Positions 22,010 to 44,000 of a DNA stretch of 64,000 bases are shown piece after piece. Made by a program: the position numbers and the translations under genes. This stretch comes from Xestospongia muta (lineage: Eukaryota; Porifera; Demospongiae; Haplosclerida; Petrosiidae). The notes under the pieces were generated by a model, which worked only from the letters and a program-made list of their open reading frames with translations, did no database searches and had not been told where the DNA came from. The stretch is taken from assembly GCA_963693285.1 (NCBI GenBank), contig OY848928.1, positions 5,485,827 to 5,549,826 on the forward strand, in the 5' to 3' direction. Numbering within the stretch: the first letter of the stretch is position 1; every line of letters begins with the position of its first letter.

Positions 22010-23647
22010 TCACGCCAAGTCAAACAATTCCAAGATGCCTTCTGTAGGAGACAATGATGTATAAAAGTCATCTTCATTTAATGGAGGGGAGAGACTTTCA
22101 AACATGTCTGATGGCAAAAACCCCGGCTCGCTAAGAGGTGGGAAAACCGACATTAGTCCATCCAAATCTGCATCATGGCTAGCCATTGAACTTAAAGAGA
22201 TATCTTTACAATCAATGTCCTGAGATTTCTCAGCTTTAGTAGGTGTATCAATAGGGGATTCATTTTCATCTCCATCTGGACACACGAGGACATCAATAGG
22301 ACCATTTTGACTAAGTAGATGCATTTTATATGTCTGCAGAGTTAAATTTAATAATATAAATCATTTTTATGATTTCTTACCTCTTCCTCAGAATCCTTAT
22401 CACATTCCATTAAAGTATCTGAAGGTGCTTTAATAACTAACAATGTCTTATCAGTAAAATCAGAAATACTTCTTAGATCCTTATAAGTTGTAAATGACAT
22501 ACTAAAATTAATAAAATGAAGAGTCATTAATTAATATTAATAATTATTAATAACCTCCAATTTTCTTGATTTTCCATTAATTTCTTTAACTCATCGCGAC
22601 ACTGCATAATATGTTCATCCACTCGAGACTCCTCCCCTCTTTTGTGTTCCAAATGTTCTCGTAATTCATGAATATAACTTATCTCTTGAGGTTCAGAGGC
22701 TCTATAAAAAGAGGTACTTTATTAAACCCACAACACAACTAGATGATATTTCAGTAAACAAGATAACCTTCATGTTGACGTGATTCCAGACTAATTCATA
22801 CACTATTAGGATTTCTAAATTACTTTATATACAGGTGACCAACAATAACTTAATGCAATGTGGATATAAGTACAACGGCCCAGCCCATTGTGGTAAAAAA
22901 ACAGCTGACTTTGCCCCACATAAGCCAACCCACTGGTACAATACCCAAAGCACACATCATCAGTCATATAACCTTGATTAAATTCTTAGCATTAAATGTG
23001 GATACTGGAGTAAATACATATTAGGTCTTCTTCACCCACACATACCTCCATTGAATGTGGTTCTTGCTAGCTTTGGCTATTAATCCAACACCTTCTAGGA
23101 CATTTGTGATATCGTATATGCGTCTTTTTTGAACATTTAAGGTATCAGCTGCTTCATTTAAATCGAGAACTCCATCTGGTGATGCGTGTAATAAATCACA
23201 AAACTTTCTTGTCAATGTACCCAGAGATGTTTCTGGCTTTCGTTCAGAGCCTAAAACAAGAGGTAATCTAACTTAATGGAAGACAGTCATACTAGTCCTT
23301 ACGTCCTTCATCACTTGCAGAGGTTGAAGAAAGTCTTCTTCTTTTCATAGTCCCTGCAGTCACCACAGGGTCCATTTCTAGTCTTCTTTTAGCCTTGGGA
23401 GAAGGACAAGACATATCATTCTATGTTATAAGCTACTGAGGGTGGACTAGGGTTGAGATGAGGCGACGGGGATCAAATTATAGTCAATAAAATGAAATGA
23501 TAGACAAGTAAACACGAAGATGAATGTGATTGAGGCAGCGAGGCTGACCTGTGAACCATTGAGAGGTAGTCGAAGGTCTCCAGGGGTTTCTATGGTACCA
23601 AAGAGCCGGGAAGAGGCTGGTGTTCCTCCAGGGGCTATGGATGTCAT
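22010..23647 (-). CDS. E2F transcription factor (E2F1-5 type)
   Basis: E2F is a cell-cycle transcription factor that dimerises with DP and binds pocket proteins. The start at 23647 gives [18 protein letters not shown] Lys/Arg-rich segment ([18 protein letters not shown]) precedes the winged-helix DNA-binding domain: [34 protein letters not shown] with the DNA-contacting RRIYD, and [13 protein letters not shown] leucine-rich/marked-box region follows in the 22380-22700 exons. The acidic C-terminus contains [17 protein letters not shown], the expected position and form of the Rb-binding peptide (EGIxDLFD), and stops at 22010. Presence of the pocket-binding peptide and absence of a second DNA-binding domain exclude E2F6-8. 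Confidence 0.93.
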
Positions 23648-24146
23648 ATTCTGCTGCTACTGAGTATTGTTATCTTAACAGTAATCAGCGAAGAAATTCA
23701 CACTGCTGTAAACCTTCCACCCGCCATTATAGATATTCATTGAAACTAGTTAGCATTGATTAGTACCAGTGGGAGGAGAGATACGCTTACTATTGTAAAG
23801 TCTATGTTAGTATTATCATTACAGGATTGTCTAGTATTATAATAAAATATATACTTGTAGAAAAACTTGTAATTTTTAATACAGTTTTGTTAAAAGTGGC
23901 AATGATCAAATCATAATTATATTATAATTAATGATAGTTTTCTAAATTCCCTCATTTTATTAATGAGCATGCGCAGTACTGAAGGGCGTGGTTAATTATA
24001 AATTTATTGTCAAAATTCTAAAATTAAGACAGCATAATCATTATAGGAGCTAAAATAGTTAAACAGACACAGCCAAAGATATAGATATAATATCACACAT
24101 TACTAATAATAAATGAGTTACAAGTTTACCACAGAATATGCACTTT
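23648..24146. other. Intergenic, AT-rich, no feature beyond promoter/3' UTR
   Basis: This lies between the E2F start and the stop of the sugar transporter, both on the minus strand. I see no conserved open frame or tandem repeat. A CCCGCC element lies at about 23718, within 75 bp of the E2F ATG. Confidence 0.6.
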
Positions 24147-25852
24147 TTAAGCAGTATTTTGTACGTTTCCCTTGTCTTCTTTATCAATTACAATGGCACG
24201 TCCACCATATTTCTTTTCAAAGTACTCCTGAATGTCTTCCAAATCTTTCCCTCTTGTCTCTGGAAGGAAGACCAAAACAAACACAATACTTAATGCCGAT
24301 ATCACTGCAAATGTCCACCAAGCACCATAAGGCTGTACAAGACTAGAATATTTGTTAAAGGATACTGTTATTACAGCAGAAAAGCTCCAGTTGAGAGCAG
24401 TGGCAATGCCACTGACTATCCCACGTATTTGTAAAGGAGCTAGCTCTCCCATCATCAACCAAGGGATTGGGCCCCAGCCAAGAGAAAAACCGATAATAAA
24501 AACAGCCAAGCATGCAACAGAAATATACTGAAAGCCTTCACTATGTATAATGTGATTGTTAGGATATCTTTGGTCTAAGAAGAAAAAGACACCTAATGCA
24601 GCAGTACTGAGTGAGAGAAGAGCACCACCCAATGTAAGAAGAATACGTCGACCTAATAAATCCACTAACAGCACAGATATCAGAGTAAAAATAACTTGAA
24701 TAACGCCCACACCAAAATCAGCTGAAAGGTTTGCTTTATCAACACTCATATGTGCTGTCTCTAATACGTTTCCCGCATAAAAAATGATGACATTGATACC
24801 ACAGAACTGTTGAAAAAACATGAGGAAAATAGAGAAGATCAAAGGAATTAAAGAAGATTTTTGACGCAACATTTTCACTTGGTCAACAAAAGTAAACTCT
24901 TCCTCTTTTTCAATTGCTTTTTCTAATGTATTCATTTCTCGTACAATATTAGCCTTAGGTCCACGTAAACGATACAATATAGCATTAGCGCGAAGTCTCT
25001 GACGATTAGCTATCAACCAACGAGGGGTTTCTGGTAGAAGCATCACAGCAATTACAAAAATCAAAGTACAACCAATGGCAACCAGAGCTACTATATAATA
25101 ACGGGTCACTGAGGTCATTACATAAATCAGTAGGATGCCAACAGTCACTGCTAACTGGTTTATGGAACCAAACAGACCTTTTAAATTTGTTGGTGATATC
25201 TCCACAATATAGACCTGTAAACAGATCAAATAAACATCACATGACTTGTAATACTTACTGGTACAACCAAAGAAAAACAACCCGCAGCAAATCCAGTCAA
25301 AAACCGACCCACTAATAACATTATTAGTGTTCTAGTAACACTATTGTCAGTGTTGAAATAGGATGATCCAGCAATTAGAAACCATCCCAAGGCACATGGT
25401 ACGCTACCCAACATTAATGTCAGTTTACGACCAATCTTATCTGAGACAACTCCCGTAATTAATCCAGCAATCAGTGCTCCAATATTGAGGATACCCTATA
25501 ATAAAATAATATTTGATATTTGCACAACAAGGACGGGCAGCCTTACTCCAATATATTGGAATTGTTGTGTTGTAGGTTTTGTACCATTACTATTATGTTC
25601 CTCAATATCAAGTTGAGTTAATGAGCTATATCCCAGAGCAAAGCCCATTAAGCAAGATCCCATTGCAGCTATCACAGAATACAGGAGAACAGTTGAGAGG
25701 CGCTGTTTGCCTGACGTTAGATCTTTCCATTGTTTTTTGAGAGAATTAGTAGATTTTTTCTTGTCTTTTATAATAGAGTTGTTAATACCGCCATAACCAT
25801 TGCTGCTTGTACTCGACGTCAGTTGAGCCTGTTCATCGTCACTAGTAGCCAT
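24147..25852 (-). CDS. GLUT-family facilitative sugar transporter (SLC2A6/8-like)
   Basis: This is a twelve-span MFS sugar transporter. I chose the start at 25852 (MATSDDEQAQLTSSTSS), which gives a cytosolic N-terminus of about 55 residues; an upstream in-frame start also exists. Span 1 has CLMGFALGYSSL. Family motifs follow: VGRFLTGFAAG, VYIVEISPTNLKG, LLPETPRWLI (PESPR type), QQFCGINVIIFYA, DLLGRRILL, GWGPIPWLMMGELAP and LPETRGKDLEDIQEYFEKK. The long loop between spans 9 and 10, as opposed to 1 and 2, plus the GWGPIPWL motif, fit class III (GLUT6/8/10/12). Substrate cannot be decided from sequence. Most of the protein lies in one long exon (24147-25216). Its start is 142 bp from SNX19-like. 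Confidence 0.88.
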
Positions 25853-25994
25853 TCTCCTTGCAAAGAGGGTGGATGAAGGGAGTCGTCTGATAATACTATC
25901 ACATGACAAACCATGTGGGCGTACTGGAGCCACACCCACTATTATTGCGCAGTTAGCCACGCCTACAATCAATAATTATGCTTTCCAAGTAACA

Positions 25995-29240
<3,246 letters not shown>

Positions 29241-29640
29241 CAATAATTTATTGTGTGTCCACAATTTTTAAAAATAAAAAATAGACAATATGCCAGAAAC
29301 GTAATAATCAGAATGATTTATAAATAATTTTAAACCAAATCATCAGATTGGACTCTACTCTAGAGTTTCTACCAATTCTAACTCAGCTGGTTTGATGTGG
29401 ATCTTGTCTCTCCCTGTGTAAAGGTTTAATGACTGTAGTTGATTATATCACTGGTTACAGTTAGTGCATGATCTGTTCCTCAAACACAAAGTGAACATCC
29501 TGGCTGGAACAATACCACTTCCAAAAGGTCATGGATCATATCAAAGATTATTGAAAGGTCATTGATACTGCAGAATTTGGTTTCCTGAATTATTAACAGA
29601 GTCATGAATATTATTAAGAGTGAAGACGTGAAGTTATAAA
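29241..29640. other. Intergenic between SNX19-like and PRMT9, with unassigned short frames
   Basis: This holds the SNX19 3' UTR and the PRMT9 upstream region. A plus-strand frame at about 29461-29558 reads DLFLKHKVNILAG...IPLPKGHG and ends at TGA. A minus-strand frame at about 29355-29420 reads RDKIHIKPAELELVETLE and stops. Neither is supported by an adjoining exon, and I assign neither. Confidence 0.4.
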
Positions 29641-32336
29641 ATGACTGATGATTTAGTAGTCAGTCTTGAGAGAATAACTGATCCAAACGAATTGATGTTC
29701 TTATTAACAACTCATTATAATGTTTATCAAGATAATGCTGAACTTTTACATGCAGTGGCCAGAAAATGTCAACAAATCGAATTATATCAACAAGCTGAAT
29801 TCTTTATCAATCAAGCACTTTGTCTTCAACCTCAAAATCCAGTGTTAAAAGAGAACCAACGTTATTTGTTTGAACAAATGATTGACCGATGGCATTTTTT
29901 GATGTTAAATGATATTCAAAGAAACTCTTCTTATTTCAAAGCAATTTTATATGCTATACGACACCTTAACTGTGAAACTGTCCTTGATATAGGGTCTGGT
30001 ACAGGAATTTTGAGGTACCAGTGCTGTACTAATTTATATTTTATATCATATATTTCACAGTATGATGGCTGTTCGTGCTGGTGCAAAGACTGTACATGCT
30101 TGTGAGCTGTCCAGTGTCATGGTAACCTTATCTAGCGAAATACTTGCAGCCAATCAAATGACAGGAACTATACAAGTGTATCATACAGTCTCTACAAATC
30201 TAGACACACTACCGAGTAGGTTTGTAGAGAACCAATTATTGCTGGAATCATTTTATATTCATTTATATAGGGTATCATTGGTGGTGTCTGAGATAGTTGA
30301 TGCTGGTCTATTGGGAGAAATGATCATTCCAACACTGAGGCATGCATGGAAGGAATTACTCCTAGCACCTCCCACTTCATCATGTGATAGTCGTGTGACC
30401 CACACTGGTGGTCATGTGATACCTTGTGGTGCAACAGTTCATGTGAGTGCTATTGAATGCTTAGAAATTCGTCGTCAAACAAGGTTAGTTGAGAGAGACT
30501 AATATTATCTCCATTAATGTTATATTGCAGGTTATTAAACCCTTTTTTGATTGGGTTTATGGCGGGTATAAATATCAGGGGCAGCTGTAAATTAAGTGAT
30601 AATCAGAGCGAATTAATTAAGGAACCATACACTTGCGAGCGATTAGCTCAAATTAGAAATGGTTACAAATTATTAACAACTCCTCAAGAAGCTCTGTTAT
30701 TTAATTTCAGTGACCCTGAGGTAACATTAAATATTCCATGCCTTCTTATCTTCATTTATTTGATGTAGGTACCTTTACCTCCTGTCACTAGCCTCTCCCT
30801 TCCTGTAGTTACTGAAGGAACACTAGATGCCCTTGTCACTTGGTTCGACTTAAACCTCAATGAGAATATATCATTCTCTACTTCACCTTCTTCTGATACT
30901 TCCTGGGAACAAGCAGTATTTCCAACTGACAACAACCCAAGGACTACCGTAGGACAATGTCTTGATATTAATGCCAGCTGCACAGAGACTCGGTTAATAG
31001 TGAGAATTATTGAACCACTTGTTCCTGATGAACAGATGTATATTGATAGAGCAGACCTCTGTCGACTTAATGATGAAGTTTATATACAAACTATCATGTC
31101 CTCATTATCTTCAGCGATAGCTTCAATAAAACAAGATATGGAGGAGTGTCTGGTATTAGATTTAAATACTTTACCGCTAACATGTTTAGCAGCAGCCAAT
31201 GAACTTGACTTTTTATTACTTGGAAATTATGAACCATTTTATCACAAGTTATTAACGGCTGTTATTAAGTCTAACAAGCTTCAAGATAAGGTTTCTATGA
31301 AAAGACTTGTAGATGGACAGCCTGTAGGTCATGTGATCTGGGATATTGTGTCATGTGACATTATAACTCCTCAAGGTACCATAGCAACCGATACGTTTCA
31401 ATTATTTCAATTAATGAGGTATTCCCATTGATTATTAAATTAATTAATATATTATCTAATTGTTATAGTACTCAAATAATGTCACCAAAAGACGTGCTAG
31501 TTTTACCACAAAACATTGATATACATGTTGTGGGTGTGGCTAGTCCTGCCCTCCGAGCACACTCTTGTGTACTCGGTACTATACCTACATTGGGTTTTGA
31601 CGTGGCACGATTTATCAATAAATATCAAGTGAGGCTGACACTTGGTTGCCATAGTTACCATGTACTCTCTCTCTCTCTCTTTGTAGGTCACTCATTACAC
31701 TAACCTTGATCTAACTACATTTCCTTATAAGGCAATTACAAGTACTGTTGTTACATCACTAGGTCTTTCTCTTAATCCAACATCTTTTAAAGTAAGTAGA
31801 TAACACAAGTCTCTCATGTCACATGACTAACATGTGATACATGACCTTGTGTCATATTGCTTACTGTGTGTATGCGTTAGCTAAAACATAAGTCTAAAAT
31901 ACTTTTCAGCATATGTTAGTCTAAAATGAACTAAGAATGGTATTAATAATTTATTATTATAGGATAAGAAGTTATAGTTTTAGTAAATTATAACAATACT
32001 AGATATTGGTATTCTTTGGTTTATTAGGTGGACAACATTGAGATTGCTCTGGACATTACTCAAAGTGATGTCTTGACTGGTATTGCATACTGGTTTACTC
32101 TCCATTACCATGGCAACCATTATTTGTGTACAGGACCTAATGCTTATCATGGTGTAAGTTATTTAAATTATAAATCAAAAAAATACATTCTCTCAAAATT
32201 ATAGAGTCATTGGCGTCAGGCAGCATTCTTGCTACCAGAAGATGTTACCGTGACAACAGGTCAACAGTTACGAGTTAATGTGAAAGTAAAAGATGGTGTT
32301 CTTGATATAGTTATGTCATCCATTGAGATAACTTAG
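29641..32336 (+). CDS. PRMT9: Protein arginine methyltransferase 9
   Basis: PRMT9 is a type II arginine methyltransferase that symmetrically dimethylates SF3B2. The start at 29641 opens with a TPR-containing N-terminus (LLHAVARKCQQIELYQQAEFF, INQALCLQPQNPVLKENQ). The first methyltransferase domain has motif I VLDIGSGTGIL, the acidic post-I CELS, and the double-E loop SEIVDAGLLGE. The beta-barrel contains IECLEIRRQTRLL and EPYTCERLAQI. The degenerate second methyltransferase domain contains FDVARFINKYQV, the final beta region WFTLHYHG, and the C-terminal SHWRQAAFLLPEDV matching human SHWKQAAVVLD. TAG is at 32334-32336. Its last 26 bases are also coding, in antisense, for serine racemase. A (CT)n tract sits at one acceptor (31665-31686). 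Confidence 0.94.
31665..31680 (+). repeat. (CT)n tract at a PRMT9 3' splice site
   Basis: CT repeats followed by TTTGTAG, with the exon starting at 31687 (VTHYTNLDL). The tract acts as the polypyrimidine tract. Confidence 0.8.
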
Positions 32337-33779
32337 ACATGTCAACATTTCCTCCACAAAGAACCATTCCCACCTGATAATAATGTATTAACAAGTACCT
32401 CTAGTATACAAAGCACACCTACTTTTAATGATTTGGGTCCTACTAACTCCTGAAATTTTGGCGAACAAACTGCCGCCAATGGACAGGCAGCAGATGGTTC
32501 AATCACTAACTAATACGCCCACATAATTAATTATTATACAAGATTTTTAGATACCTTTAATCTTTCAAAGACTAGTTTCATAGCTGCTAATGTTTCTTTA
32601 TCTGTTACCGTGACAACACCATCCACTAGCACACTGATAATAGACCAAGGTAACTCTCGTACACTTGTCAACAAAGCATCACATACAGTTTGAGGAGGAC
32701 TAGCATTTGGAATGAGTTGACCTGTAGTATACAAACTGGGTTAGTTCTTTAACTCCACCCACTACTACTATTCACATAATAGACAATATGTTAAATGTCT
32801 TGTAATAGGTAGTTTATCCGAGAAATTATTTAATGATAATTTTATGTATTATTAAATATTAAGGGTTAAATTAAAAGTTAATATTTCCAATAACTCAATT
32901 ATGACATTGTACTTACCAGAACTAATCGATTTAGCACAGTCATTAGCTGGTAATGGTTCGGCTCCTATTACTTTAATTGAAGGTTTTATACCCTATGAAT
33001 AATTAATAACTTAAACATAATAGCATAAACCACACCCACTTTTGCACCCACACAGATTCCACTAATTAAGCCACCACCTCCTACGCTCACCACAATCACA
33101 TCAAGATCAGGAACCTAATTAAAATTATTAATATTCATTAACAACCACACCCACTTGTTCTAAAAACTCAAGAGCAATTGTTCCTTGTCCCGCCATGACA
33201 TCAGGATGATTGACAGGAGATATAAATAAACCACGAGATCCTAATGTTGCCATGATCTCGTCAGCAACTGCTTGACGAGACTAAGACACGTATGACATCA
33301 TAATGACATCATTGTCAATACCTGTTCGTTATTCTCACAATAAGACACTTGAGCACCTAACCCTATTACAGCTTGTTTCTTGATTTCTAATGAACCTTTA
33401 GGCATCACAACACGAGATTCGTAACCTGATAATTTTGCTGCCATGGCAACAGCTTGAGCATGGTTTCCACTACTGTGTGTTACAATGACGGGGTTTGTTT
33501 TACGACAGTTTCTCACAGCATTGAGTGCACCACGTACCTGACCCACAACATATACTTCAAGTAGTGTGAGTCATATTATACCTTGAAGGAACCTGTCTTT
33601 TGTAAGTTTTCACATTTAAAAAACAGCTGATGTTTGGAGAGGTTGTTCAAGTATGTACTAGTAAAGACTGGAGTGCAGTGAATGGCATCTTTAATACGTC
33701 TTCTAGCAGTTTTCACATCTTCCAATGTAATAGGCAGTACTGTAACAGAACTCATCCTAAGAAATCTAAAAAGGTTCAT
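32311..33779 (-). CDS. SRR: Serine racemase
   Basis: This is a PLP fold-type II enzyme that interconverts L- and D-serine and also dehydrates serine. The start at 33779 gives MNLFRFLRMSSVTVLP; the second Met at 33755 is equally possible. Key motifs are FKCENLQKTGSFKVRGALN with the PLP Lys, THSSGNHAQA with the phosphate-contact SSGNH, PKGSLEIKKQAV, the glycine loop VSVGGGGLISGI, AEPLPANDCA, the Mg-binding region, IEPSAACPLAAV, and VLCGGNVDMS near the end. Joining the final two exons gives a stop at 32311-32313. The coding end therefore lies 26 bp inside the PRMT9 coding end. Nothing essential is missing. Confidence 0.93.
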
Positions 33780-33881
33780 TACAGACGTTTATATGGGCGT
33801 GGCTCGTTAAATGCAAGTACAATGTACATTTATTTTTAAAAATAACTGTGTCAGTGAAGTCACATGACTAATCACGTGATT

Positions 33882-39816
<5,935 letters not shown>

Positions 39817-39858
39817 ACCGCCTCTTCTCTCTATAATAATTATTAATTAAAATACCTT

Positions 39859-39872
39859 GTTGCTATGGTTAC
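39859..39872. promoter_or_regulatory. RFX X-box-like site in the WDR35/DNAJC27 bidirectional promoter
   Basis: The minus strand reads GTAACCATAGCAAC, which fits GTNRCC-AT-RGYAAC. It lies 43-56 bp upstream of the WDR35 ATG and overlaps the first possible ATG of DNAJC27 (39865). If the site is functional, DNAJC27 probably starts at the next in-frame ATG (39883). Confidence 0.55.
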
Positions 39873-40963
39873 TACTAACAATATGGAGGACAAAACTGTA
39901 AGAATTAAAATAATTAGTCTAGGAGCTGCTGAAGTTGGTAAAGTAAGTCTTTTATTATTTATTTATTTAATTATTTGTTTTTTTGTAATTAGAGTTGTCT
40001 TATTAAGAGATATTGTGAGAAGAGATTTGTATCTAAGTACATGGCAACGCTGGGAATTGATTTTGGTGTGACTGAGTACGGTATATCTAATTAATTGATC
40101 ACCATGGCAACCCTCTATATATTATAGAGTAACTGTTAATGATAGAACTGTTAAAGTTAACATTTTTGATATGGGAGGACTGCCGTTCTTTTATGAGGTA
40201 CATCCCTTAGTAATTAATTATTAATTAGAGTAATTTTTAAACCCAGGTTCGTAATGAGTTTTACAAGCACACTCAGGGAGTAGTGTTAGTATATGATGTT
40301 AGTAATAGAGACAGCTTTGAGGTATTAAATAACTGGCTCACTGAAATGAAGCAACATTTGATATCCCCACAAGATTTCAACAATATTGTTGTTGTTGTAT
40401 GCGCTAATAAAGTAAGTTAGTAACTAAACTAACACAATAGAATAGTTTCTTTAGACTGATATGAGTCGATGGCAAGTTGATGAAAGTGAGGGTCGTTTGT
40501 TTGCTGAGACGAGAGGGTTTTTATTCTATCAGACATCTGCTCAGACAGGTGATAATGTCGTAGCTATGTTTGAAGTAAGACTATCATGAGTACATCAATT
40601 GATGTGTCTATAGGATCTTTTTAGTAAAGTAGTTAGAGTACATACAACAGGTAACAAAGCTGTTGTACAACCTCTAACATCTTACACTCGAGAACAAGCA
40701 GATCTAGTGCAGAGAATTAGATCGTCCAGTTCAAGTTGTGATATTTTAGAACTTTCAAGTCAGAGAGTGTTAACTAGGTAATGTTATGTGACTTTTGTGT
40801 TAAATAATGTGATCTATATTTCTCAATCGATAGAGATGATATAATTAAAGCATTTAAACATTTGGCAATTCAATTACATCCTGACAAAAATGCTGCACCA
40901 GGTAGTGAGGAAGCATTTAAATTAATATCTCGTGCTAAAGATGAACTCTTGAAAACACTTTAA
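39865..40963 (+). CDS. DNAJC27: DNAJC27 / RJL (Rab-like GTPase fused to J domain)
   Basis: The RJL family joins a Rab-like G domain to a C-terminal J domain, and its phylogenetic spread follows motile cilia. The first ATG is 39865 (MVTTNNMEDKTVRIK); MEDK at 39883 is the alternative. G1 is GAAEVGKSC, followed by IKRYCEKRFVSKYMATLGIDFGVT. The G3 region is DMGGLPFFYEVRNEFY, where Leu-Pro replaces the usual Gln. G4 is CANKTD and G5 is TSAQTG. The J domain keeps HPD in LAIQLHPDKNAAPGSEEAFK and ends LLKTL before TAA at 40961-40963. It is head to head with WDR35 and tail to tail with adenylyl cyclase (86 bp). Confidence 0.95.
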
Positions 40964-41049
40964 AACTCAACAAAACATTTTGTATTATTATCGTTAAATG
41001 TCATGTCATTTTAATAGTAATTTTCTACTATGGACAGTAGTAGATGATC

Positions 41050-44000
41050 CTAAACCCTTCCAAACAACAGCCTATTAGCCTTTTGAGAAGATTCATTGAG
41101 GAGATAAAACGTGACTTGTTCTCCTTTTCCTTTTACATTTACAGATCCACGGAACTCAAACTTGTATCCCAGTCCTTGCAGAATGTTCTTGGTTTCTTGG
41201 GTTATCTGTATAGTTAAAACCAGTTAAACCAGTTGGAGAAACCTGTTAAATAATCTTGTTGTGTTACTTGTGTTTTTCCTTGTGTTCCAGTGCTATCCAT
41301 TCTGCTAGCCATGTTGACAGTGTCTCCCCATATATCAAATTGAGGTTTCCTAGCGCCAATTACTCCTGCCACTACAGGTCCATGGCTAATACCTAGGATA
41401 TCTTAATAATTCAGAAACTACTTAGTCAATTATAATTTACCAATTCTCAACTCAAAGTTATTGAAACAGTTGGCATTTATCTCTTTTAGCTTGTCTCTCA
41501 AAGCAAAAGAGAATTCAGCCAATGCTGCTAAATGTTTCCATCCTGTGTTGCGTTCACTCTGTCAAGAGAGAGGTGCACATGCAAATATATATTATACCAA
41601 ATTTTATAAGATCAACTAACATCAAGACCAGATGCAACCATATAAGTACTACCGACTGTCTTTATCTTCTCTAGGGAACAAAACCTATCTTGTCTCAAGA
41701 GTTGGTCAAAATCTGTAACAAGACTATTGATTATTAACAAAAATTGACTAACATTACCTCCAAACACTTCATTTAAAAGTCGTATACATTCTAAACCAAA
41801 ATTATTAGTTTCTTTTTCATTATAATATGTAAAGAACATTGGTATGGAGGCAAACATAACCCCTACTTCTTCATGATAATTGTAATATAGATCCTATAAA
41901 TCTCAATGAAAAATATAAACTATATTGGTCGACTTTTCTACCTCTGTGCCGAGATCAGGATCCAGGAAGTGATTGATGACATGATTTGGAAGTATATTTG
42001 AAAGTAAAAGAAAATTGTGTGATTTAAGAACTTCCACTTGTTTCTGTTGTTCAACTATCTAATAGTCACATAGTCATATGAAGTAAAACTTCAATAATAA
42101 TAGCACAATACCTCTACATTTTGAAGAAAGTTAATACGTGTTGTGAACTTGTACTACAATAAAGACAACAAAGTTAAAAATGCTACATTCATAACATCAT
42201 ATGCATTTACTTGTTGAACAATTGACAATCCATTTAATGTCAACATGACCAATAGAAGTGTAAAGAAAGTTTGTTTTAGTGCGAATTCGATACTACAGAA
42301 GGAAACAGATGCAACACTTGTTAATGCGTGAAAGAAGACCTTACAATCCACTGTTACCATATCGAGAATAGTAATGAAAGTAGAAAGTGTCAAAGAACGT
42401 GAATGGTATAAAGATAGTCAACTGCATCAGAGCATAACAAGTGATAATTAATGTTCCTATTGCGGGTATATCTGACATAGGCATCACAATAAAGATAGTG
42501 ACAATAGTAAGTATGACCAAGTGATACTGCAAAGAAGCAAAACCGTCGAAACAACAATCTTGTCATTGTCACTTTGACTTACCCCAGCAAAATCACATCT
42601 CGAATTTTGTGTGTCAAATTCTTCATATGGCATCAAAAATACTGCATTTGGTGTACAATCCATCTATAATTGATTGATATTATTAGAGGTCCAATATTAA
42701 CCATACCAAGCCAATAGTTGATGCTATGAATACCATTAACCAAAGAAAAGAGAACAACATAAAACGATAGCGACGATTGGTATTAAAAAATTGAATAATC
42801 TTTGACATAACTTGATGGTGAAAAATCTAAATCAGGAGAATAAAATATAACAGCTGCATATTGAATGTTACTCTCAGTACTTTTATTTTCTGAGTCAGTG
42901 TTACAGCTGTCAGCGAACACACAACTAATATTGCAATGATCCCCATTACATTGGCCGAAACACGTCTGGTAAGAATTAACCATATATCAAAACAAGATAA
43001 TATAACAGGACTAACTGTCTTGGCAATACAATATACTGAGCCATAAATGACGTCACTGTTATTATGGACAATGACACAAAGAACCAGCCCAAGGCTCCGT
43101 ATTCTTCTTGAACAAACTAATTTACAATTAATTTCAATTTGTCTACAATGTTCAATTTACCTTTGCTTCATGCTGCCTGGATTTAAATTGACACAACCAC
43201 TTCTTTCCATATTCTTCCCACAATCTATATACAAATATAGAACATAATCATTGTACACAATTTATCTACCTTTGTGAATTATCTCCAGTTACTGCATTTT
43301 CTAGTCTACTAATGTAGTTTTCTGCTAGAAGTTCTCTGTACCTACAAAGGACATTTCAATGGCTCATTACGCTAAAGCACAAACCTCTCTTTATTAAAGA
43401 TATTTTCAGGTTTTGAAGAAGGCCTTGACTTAATTAAAATAATAGATTATGCAGCTAATTAAACTTTAGTTACCATTCCTAGTGTATGGATAATCTCTGC
43501 AGTACCAAATTTTCTTCTCTCTTCATAACTTTCAGAAGAAAACATTTTCTCAACAGTTTCTGACATTTTATGTCTTTTAGGTGTAATTGTGGTAGGTGAT
43601 GGTGGGCTCAGATTAAACGGAGTTAATGGCCTCTCACAAGGTGGTGGTGATATCATCTCTATAATTATATCTTCAACTTGTCCTGGCAAGCTAAATCCTA
43701 AGATAACACAGTAAACTATCACTGTGTAGAAAGATTGTGTTATATGTACCGGAATAAATGCTGTCTTGTGAAGACACACTTTCTCTATGAGTATTTGTGG
43801 ACAACACACTTGATCTGCGAGTACTAGTGGATGACACAGTACTAGTGGATGACACACTTGATCTGTGAGTACTAGTGGATGACACACTTGATCTGTGATC
43901 ACTAGTGGATGACATTGACATGACATCAATAGCTGAATCATCAAGATCGCCAATGTTAGTAAACAAACTTCTTTTAATCCCCAAATGAAATTTCTTCTGT

